Assembly: GCA_963774455.1 (NCBI GenBank)
Contig: CAVZFD010000005.1
Coordinates: forward strand, 1,612,001-1,676,000
Origin: DATFVA01 sp963774455
GTDB taxonomy: Bacteria; Bacteroidota; Ignavibacteria; Ignavibacteriales; Ignavibacteriaceae
Direction of reading: 5' to 3'
DNA length: 64,000 nt
Shown here one piece after another: positions 58,666-64,000 of the stretch. How positions within the stretch are numbered: the stretch's first letter is position 1; the number at the start of each line of letters is the position of its first letter. A model generated the notes under the pieces. It saw only the letters and a program-made list of their open reading frames with translations, made no database searches and was not told where the DNA came from. The translations under genes were made by a program, and so were the position numbers.

Positions 58666-61600
58666 TCAGGAATGTTCGATAAATTTGATTCCTAATTTTT
58701 TCATCCGGGACCGAAGAGTACTGGGATTTATACCGAGCAGTTCAGCTGCCCCATTTTTTCCGCTGATCTTGTTATCGGTTTTGGTCAGGATATGGATGAT
58801 ATATTGCTTCTCCATTTGTTCAAGAGAAACAATCTCTCTTTGAATACCGTCTCCCCTTTTATTCACTTCAGTATAGAGGTTTAATAAAATATCTTCATCT
58901 GAGATTACCTCTGTTTTTGAAATAATAACAGCCCTGTGAATTATGTTCTCCAGTTCACGAATATTTCCGGGGTATGAATGTGTTTTCAAAATATCCAATG
59001 CACTTTTAGTAATTGCACTTATTCTTTTATCTAGAATTTTAGAATAACGGTCTATAAAATATTTTGAGAGATGTTCAATATCTTCTTTGCACTCTCTTAA
59101 AGGAGGCGCATAAATTGGATAAACATTTATTCTATAGAATAAATCCTGTCTGAATTTTCCTTCCTTTACTCTTTCCTCAAGGTTATGATTTGTAGCCCCT
59201 ATAATTCTTACATCAACAAATATCTCCTGATTGCTACCGATTCGGGTTATTTTTTTAAATTGAATCACGTTTAAAACTTTTGCCTGAACATTTAAATTCA
59301 TATCACCGATTTCATCAAGGAATATGGTGCTGCCATCGGCAACTTCAAACTTTCCGATATGCAATTTATCGGCACCTGTAAAAGCCCCTTTCTCGTGACC
59401 AAATAATTCACTTTCAACTAATGCATCGGGGATGGCTGCACAATTCACAACAACCAGCGCCCGCTCTTTTCTCAGACTTGTGTTATGAATTGCCTCAGCA
59501 ATTAAATTCTTTCCAACGCCTGTTTCCCCTGTGATAAGAACAGTTGAATCAGTTTCAGCTATCTGCAGAATCTTTCTGCGAACTTCATTTATTGCATGGC
59601 CTCTACCTATAATAGAACTTAATTCCTGAATATTTCCTTGCTTTTCACGCAGATAAATATTTTCTTTTTCAAGCCTGTCTTTTAATAACTGAATTTCTTT
59701 ATTCGCTTTTTCAAGTTCTCGTTTTTCAACAAGTTCTTTTTGTGCTTCCACAAGGCGATGGTATTGCTCCTCTATCTGTACCTTACTTTTCTGAAGATCA
59801 CTTGTTTTTTCTTCTACAATCTTCTCGAGCTGAAAATTTCTTTTACGGATATGTGATAGCCTGTAAATGTAACCTTTATACGCAATGAAAAGTAACAGTA
59901 AAGTTGAAATTGTGATAAACCATGGCCTTTTCCATACCGGTGCAAGTATTGAGAATGATATTGATTGCGGTTGGCTTGATACACCGAATTGGTTAACTGC
60001 TTTTATCAGGAAAGTATAATTCCCAGGTTCAAGATATCCATATGTTATTTCCGGATTTAATGAAACATTCGACCATTCTTTCTCAATACCTTCCAGGTAA
60101 TATTGAAACTTAACAGCGTTCTCGTTATAAAATGATAATCCATCACAATAGAAATTAATTTTATTTTGTGAAGGAGACAGCTCTTTTCCAGAAATATCCG
60201 TTATGGAATAGGTTGAATCATTAACTTTTACGCCTGTTATATACGAATGAGGTGCAGCAGTGATAACACGATCTTCTGCCGGATTGTAAACAGTAAGTCC
60301 ATCAAACATCCCGAAATATATTTTACCATTAGGACCCTCTGTTATAGAATTATTGTAAGCAAATTCATTGGACGAAATACCATCACGGTAAGTATAGTGT
60401 GAAATTAGGTCATATTTTCCATTGACTTTCTGAAGAACGAACAAACCGGACGCGTTTGATCCTGCCCAAAGTCTTTCATTATTGTCTATGTGTAATACAA
60501 TGATATCTGAATTTTTTAGCGCATCAACTGTTTTTATTTGTTTCTGCTTGTCAATAATTAGTAACTCTTTCCCGATAGCCAGCAGTATCTCTCCATCTTT
60601 ATCCTCGATCATATCCTTTAAAGGCAAAAGTGGGATTTTTGTTTCATCAACTCTTACAATTTTTCTTTCGCTGAATGGAATTGTACCATTTTCAACAATC
60701 ACTAGTCCATTAGCTGTTCCGATATACAGATCTTTGTTTTCCACTTCCAGCAGCTTGTTTATTTCAATTCCTGATACGCCTAAATCTTGTTCAATAAATT
60801 CCTGCCTTGCTTTAAGATAGATTCCATTATTTGTTCCAACCCAGACATTTCCGAGGTGATCTTTTAAAGTTGTAAAAATTATTTTTTTGTCAAGCCCGAT
60901 GATTTTGTAAGATGATAAGCCGGATAAGCTTACAATTCCGGGGGTAGAGCCTAAATATATTTCCGAGTTTGAATAAGGCAGCACGGTGAAATACCAACGT
61001 TTTGAAAATGGAGATCCCGGATTTACGAACTCAAATCTCTGTCCGTTGAATTTGAAAAGACCTTTATCGGCAGCAACAATGTAATTATCATTTACCTGTG
61101 AGACTGCCAGAATAGCATCTGAGATTAATCCTTCTTCTTTACCATAAGTAGTGAACATTAAAGACGATATTTTGGATATCCCTTTTTCAGAGTGACCAAT
61201 CCACAAATTCCCCTCATAATCTTCAAATACCCTGAATATTATATTGCTTCTCAGACCATTTTTTTCCGTGATATTTATATAATTTGAAGATTTATCACTA
61301 ATGTTTTTAAATCGGTATACTCCGTTTTCAGTTGCGAACCAATAATATCCGCTTTTTGTCTGCACTCCGTAATTCGTGGGAACATTTAAAATCCAATTCA
61401 CTGCTGGATTCGTCTCATAATTTTCACTACGAATTATCCCAAGTCCTTTTTCAGCACAAATTATAAAATTATTTTTGTCATCGAAAAAAGAATATCTGAC
61501 TCTTGAAGAAGCAAGATCATCTATTAATAATTCTTTTATGTGATCCGCAAAGTATCTGAAAACCTTTCCATCTCTGGTAATAAATAAGATACCGCCCACT

Positions 61601-62118
61601 TTATCTTCTGTGATACTTACTATTATCTGATTTTTAAAACCGTGCTCTTCAGAAAAATTCACTGTTGTAGTATCATGGAAGTATAATACATCACCCGGAA
61701 AGAACAGAGAATGAACCCAGATTCTGTTATAACTGTCTCTGAATAAGGTAAACTGACCTTCCGATTCCTTAAGTTTCCAGTTTTTTATATTACTATTGGA
61801 AATTCTGGAGATGCCATAATCGTAAGCGATCCACAAATTTCCTTTTTCATCACTCGTAATACCAAGAGGAATTTCATCCAGTAATCCGTCTTCGGTTCCA
61901 AATATTTTGTACGATTTACCATTGTATTTTATTAACCCCGAGGAGGTACAAAACCACATATAACCTTTATCATCCTGGTAGATTCCCCAAACCTGATTTC
62001 CGGGAAGTCCGCGGTCTTTTGTATAGTTCGTCACGGGATATTGTTGAGCGAATGAAATATCGAAACAACAAATTAAAAAGACTGAACAAAAGAAAAGTTT
62101 TGTGCTAATTATTTTCAT
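58666..62118 (-). CDS. Membrane-anchored one-component sigma-54 activator with propeller sensor
   Basis: About 1150 residues. The ATG at 62118 is preferred over the GTG two codons upstream. Signal peptide, then a two-component-regulator-type propeller (reg_prop repeats such as GLPGNQVWGIYQDDKGYMWFCT, about 30-620), a Y_Y_Y domain (about 660-730), one membrane helix (734-756) and a coiled coil (757-833). The sigma-54 AAA+ domain follows: GETGVGK (866-872), GAFTGA (913-918), FLDE (935-938) and PGNIRELEN. A Fis-type helix-turn-helix ends it (about 1117-1145). There is no histidine kinase or receiver domain. It senses a periplasmic signal and, presumably, activates sigma-54 promoters directly from the membrane. 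The STAS-like and T9SS genes follow and are probable targets. Confidence 0.92.
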   Translation of the reverse strand: MKIISTKLFFCSVFLICCFDISFAQQYPVTNYTKDRGLPGNQVWGIYQDDKGYMWFCTSSGLIKYNGKSYKIFGTEDGLLDEIPLGITSDEKGNLWIAYDYGISRISNSNIKNWKLKESEGQFTLFRDSYNRIWVHSLFFPGDVLYFHDTTTVNFSEEHGFKNQIIVSITEDKVGGILFITRDGKVFRYFADHIKELLIDDLASSRVRYSFFDDKNNFIICAEKGLGIIRSENYETNPAVNWILNVPTNYGVQTKSGYYWFATENGVYRFKNISDKSSNYINITEKNGLRSNIIFRVFEDYEGNLWIGHSEKGISKISSLMFTTYGKEEGLISDAILAVSQVNDNYIVAADKGLFKFNGQRFEFVNPGSPFSKRWYFTVLPYSNSEIYLGSTPGIVSLSGLSSYKIIGLDKKIIFTTLKDHLGNVWVGTNNGIYLKARQEFIEQDLGVSGIEINKLLEVENKDLYIGTANGLVIVENGTIPFSERKIVRVDETKIPLLPLKDMIEDKDGEILLAIGKELLIIDKQKQIKTVDALKNSDIIVLHIDNNERLWAGSNASGLFVLQKVNGKYDLISHYTYRDGISSNEFAYNNSITEGPNGKIYFGMFDGLTVYNPAEDRVITAAPHSYITGVKVNDSTYSITDISGKELSPSQNKINFYCDGLSFYNENAVKFQYYLEGIEKEWSNVSLNPEITYGYLEPGNYTFLIKAVNQFGVSSQPQSISFSILAPVWKRPWFITISTLLLLFIAYKGYIYRLSHIRKRNFQLEKIVEEKTSDLQKSKVQIEEQYHRLVEAQKELVEKRELEKANKEIQLLKDRLEKENIYLREKQGNIQELSSIIGRGHAINEVRRKILQIAETDSTVLITGETGVGKNLIAEAIHNTSLRKERALVVVNCAAIPDALVESELFGHEKGAFTGADKLHIGKFEVADGSTIFLDEIGDMNLNVQAKVLNVIQFKKITRIGSNQEIFVDVRIIGATNHNLEERVKEGKFRQDLFYRINVYPIYAPPLRECKEDIEHLSKYFIDRYSKILDKRISAITKSALDILKTHSYPGNIRELENIIHRAVIISKTEVISDEDILLNLYTEVNKRGDGIQREIVSLEQMEKQYIIHILTKTDNKISGKNGAAELLGINPSTLRSRMKKLGIKFIEHS

Positions 62119-62124
62119 ATGCAC

Positions 62125-62559
62125 TAATATTAAAACTCAATATTTTATACACAAATTACTTTTATTATGTCATTTTTTAATAACATATGTCAGATAATTC
62201 ATTTATTGAATGTATGAATGAAATTAAAATGGAAAGTGAATCCGTGAGTTGAATATTTCCCCGCGCCGAACATTTGAGTTGCATTTATTTTCTTAACCAG
62301 AATAAATTATAATTCTGTCACTCACGATTTTATGCGATGAATAGTTATTCCACGCTTTAAAAAAAATCCTATCCTGCTGTAACAAACTTAAGCATTATGA
62401 TTTTAATTGTCAGATTAAATTATTCTAACGGAAAATTTTTTCTATAATATTTAGAATTTTGAAATAATTTGAAGGATGTCCGGTCAATTCAAGCCCGTAT
62501 TACGATTACTTTCCTTCGATATTTTCCATTTTCATCCTATGCTATTTTATAATATTTAT
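62125..62559. other. Intergenic gap upstream of the sigma-54 activator
   Basis: About 435 bp of A/T-rich sequence between the activator and the aldo/keto reductase (both minus). No ORF, repeat or terminator was identified; the activator promoter is here. Confidence 0.35.
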
Positions 62560-63546
62560 TTATCTGTCGATCATTTTTTGATTGTTTTCAGAATATCGCG
62601 CTCCACGGATCTCTACTTTAGAAGCGGCGTCGTTAATCTCCTTCAGATCATTTGTTGATAATTCTAGTTCTGCGGAACTAATGTTTTCTTCCAGACGATG
62701 CAGCTTTGTGGTTCCCGGAATCGGGACGATCCACAACTTTTGTGCAAGGAGCCAGGCGAGCGCAAGCTGCGCGGGTGAGGATTTCTTTTGCTTTGCGATT
62801 TTCTCAAGTACTTCAACAAGTCCCTGGTTTGCTTTTCTGTTCTCTTCATTGAAACGCGGGACGGTGCTGCGAAAGTCTGATTTATCGAAGGTTGTATTTT
62901 TATCAATTTTCCCTGTCAGAAAACCTCTGCCGAGCGGACTAAAAGGAACAAAGCCGATTCCAAGTTCCTCAAGGGTCGGGATTATTTCATCTTCGGGCTC
63001 CCGCCACCATAATGAATATTCGCTTTGAAGTGCCGTAACTGGTTGTACTGCGTGGGCGCGGCGGATGGTTTTTACGCCTGCTTCTGAAAGTCCAAAGTGC
63101 TTCACTTTCCCTTCCCGGATGAGCTCTTTTACTGCTCCGGCAACGTCCTCAATCGGGACGTCCGGATCGACGCGGTGCTGATATAAAAGGTCAATTGTCT
63201 CCACACCAAGGCGTTTGAGTGAATCTTCTGTTGTTTTCCGGATGTATTCGGGACGGCTGTTTAGTCCCTTGCCTTCGCCTTCAGTGAGATTAAAACCAAA
63301 CTTTGTAGCGATAACTACCTGGTCTCTTACAGGAGCGATAGCTTCGCCTACCAGGCTCTCGTTTGTAAATGGTCCGTAAATCTGGGCGGTATCGAAAAAG
63401 GTAACTCCCCTTTCAACGGCGGTACGAATTAAGGATATCATTTTCTGTTTGTCTGCGGGAGGACCATAACCAAAGCTCATTCCCATGCATCCGAGTCCTA
63501 TTGCAGATACTTCCATTTCGCTCTTTCCTAGTTTTCTCTTTTTCAT
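62560..63546 (-). CDS. Aldo/keto reductase
   Basis: 328 residues. The family tetrad and NADP site are evident: FFDTAQIYGPFTNESLVGEAI (Asp, Tyr), KFGFNL (Lys), LLYQHRVDPDVPIEDV (His). FSPLGRGFLTG and VPIPGTTKLHRLEENI are the C-terminal binding blocks. It looks like an AKR11/AKR13-type enzyme of the YakC/IolS group. It reduces carbonyl compounds with NADPH; the natural substrate is unknown. Immediately upstream are two inverted repeats that look like operators (63600-63617 and 63691-63749). Confidence 0.93.
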   Translation of the reverse strand: MKKRKLGKSEMEVSAIGLGCMGMSFGYGPPADKQKMISLIRTAVERGVTFFDTAQIYGPFTNESLVGEAIAPVRDQVVIATKFGFNLTEGEGKGLNSRPEYIRKTTEDSLKRLGVETIDLLYQHRVDPDVPIEDVAGAVKELIREGKVKHFGLSEAGVKTIRRAHAVQPVTALQSEYSLWWREPEDEIIPTLEELGIGFVPFSPLGRGFLTGKIDKNTTFDKSDFRSTVPRFNEENRKANQGLVEVLEKIAKQKKSSPAQLALAWLLAQKLWIVPIPGTTKLHRLEENISSAELELSTNDLKEINDAASKVEIRGARYSENNQKMIDR

Positions 63547-63599
63547 AAATTATCCTTCAAATACTTAGGTTAAGCTGTAAATTAAAAATTGTAGTACTA

Positions 63600-63617
63600 A
63601 AGTATTGTGAAATACTT
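63600..63617. promoter_or_regulatory. Inverted repeat upstream of the aldo/keto reductase
   Basis: AAGTATT-GTGA-AATACTT, a perfect 7-bp inverted repeat with a 4-base centre, about 54 bp before the start codon. AAATACTTAG occurs again near 63560. A repressor or activator site, such as for a TetR/MerR-type protein, is possible. Confidence 0.45.
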
Positions 63618-63690
63618 AGCAGGACGGATACAAAAGGCGGGATTACTTATACATTTTGCGTATAATCAGCATAACCGAATAGTATGGAAT

Positions 63691-63749
63691 TATACCTTTT
63701 CGGGTATAAAGTCAATTGGATTGAGTTATCTTATACCTGAACGGGTATA
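63691..63749. promoter_or_regulatory. Two copies of TATACC-N6-GGTATA operator-like palindrome
   Basis: TATACCTTTTCGGGTATA (63691-63708) and TATACCTGAACGGGTATA (63732-63749) are spaced 41 bp start to start, about four helical turns on one DNA face. Xre/HipB-type repressors use similar GG-rich palindromes, but no such gene is in the window. They lie between the aldo/keto reductase and the GH94 gene. Confidence 0.5.
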
Positions 63750-63787
63750 TCTAAGGATTTGATCTTCTGCCGGGCTCTACGGATGCC

Positions 63788-64000
63788 TCACAACTTAAAA
63801 TTCACCTGCACATTGTGGTCCTGGCGGTCATCGATGAGGGGAATTGCTTTATCGGGCTTCTGCTCTCCATCAACTGCTACGGTTAAATGAGTGTCAGCGT
63901 CGCGCACCTGGTAAACAGTGATGTGGTAAATGGTATCACGGTATCTGTAATTCACTTTATAGGTTTCCCAGTCGGCAGGTATGCATGGTTCAATGTATAG
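63788..64000 (-). CDS. C-terminus of a GH94-type (glycosyltransferase 36/cyclic beta-glucan synthase-like) enzyme
   Basis: The last 70 codons, running in from beyond the window and ending at TGA 63790-63788. LYIEPCIPADWETYKVNYRYRD then TIYHITVYQV and the tail IPLIDDRQDHNVQVNFKL match the C-terminal beta-sandwich of GH94 phosphorylases and cyclic beta-1,2-glucan synthases, whose usual form is (L/I)-(D/E)-P-(C/V)-I-P-x-x-W-x-x-(Y/F)-x-(V/I)-x-(Y/F)-R-(Y/F)-(R/G). The active-site part lies outside the window, so phosphorylase and glucan synthase cannot be told apart here. Confidence 0.75.
   Translation of the reverse strand, partial: LYIEPCIPADWETYKVNYRYRDTIYHITVYQVRDADTHLTVAVDGEQKPDKAIPLIDDRQDHNVQVNFKL

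Noticed and set aside
1..64000. CRISPR arrays, rRNA and tRNA genes
   Set aside because: No regularly spaced repeats with unique spacers and no tRNA-like or rRNA-like segments were recognised by reading. A covariance search would be needed to be sure.

Overview
The window is chromosomal DNA from a bacterium of the Ignavibacteria/Chlorobi/Bacteroidota lineage. Four large secreted proteins end in the same type IX secretion (T9SS) sorting tail, each with a YPNPFNP-type linker. There is a complete Bat (aerotolerance) operon, DUF4296- and DUF1684-type lipoproteins, a TAnnTTTG-type promoter, and many TTG/GTG starts, all typical of this group. The exact genus cannot be told from the sequence alone. 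No rRNA, tRNA or CRISPR was seen.

Layout. (1) About 1-5650, minus strand: an A/T-rich decaying integron. A remnant of the integrase C-terminus (about 5399-5640) is followed, in the same direction, by an attI-like segment and at least five cassettes. The cassettes carry a four-helix membrane protein, two GNAT acetyltransferases, a secreted PIG-L deacetylase, a small secreted protein and a methyltransferase. They are separated by unusually long attC-like sites (about 185-230 bp). One attC is split beside its R'' box by an internally deleted IS110/IS1111-like element. (2) 5848-10113, plus: mutS, a DUF1684 lipoprotein and a DAHP synthase. (3) 10688-21499, plus: an esterase, an ATP-grasp ligase, a GCS2/YbdK-type ligase, a class I glutamine amidotransferase, a second ATP-grasp-like protein, a 1253-residue GH13-like protein and a secreted sugar dehydrogenase. 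This looks like an uncharacterised amide-ligase pathway linked to carbohydrate and is the best candidate for a new system. (4) 21663-29067, minus: FAD oxidoreductase, atypical SDR, acetate kinase, 3-hydroxyacyl-CoA dehydrogenase, a lipoprotein and an ABC exporter pair. (5) 29392-38381: a T9SS beta-propeller protein, recQ (plus), a DUF4296 lipoprotein overlapping the recQ end, rhomboid, pgk and gap. (6) 38910-55395, minus: a large T9SS protein, a B12-binding mutase subunit, HIT, a D-cysteine desulfhydrase-like enzyme, kdsB, plsC, an M48 protease and the moxR-DUF58-BatD-like-batA-batB-batC-batD-batE run. Two low-complexity repeat spacers lie inside this run, and batE is frameshifted. (7) 55854-62118, minus: a T9SS repeat protein, a STAS-like protein and a membrane-anchored one-component sigma-54 activator, with a duplicated palindrome between regulator and targets. 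(8) 62560-64000, minus: an aldo/keto reductase, two operator-like palindromes and the C-terminus of a GH94-type enzyme.

The core metabolism (glycolytic gap-pgk, acetate kinase, aroF, lipid and KDO enzymes) and DNA repair genes look ordinary. The accessory interest lies in the integron remnant, the amidoligase/GH13 cluster, the repeat spacers in the bat operon and the sigma-54 sensor-activator with its candidate operator.
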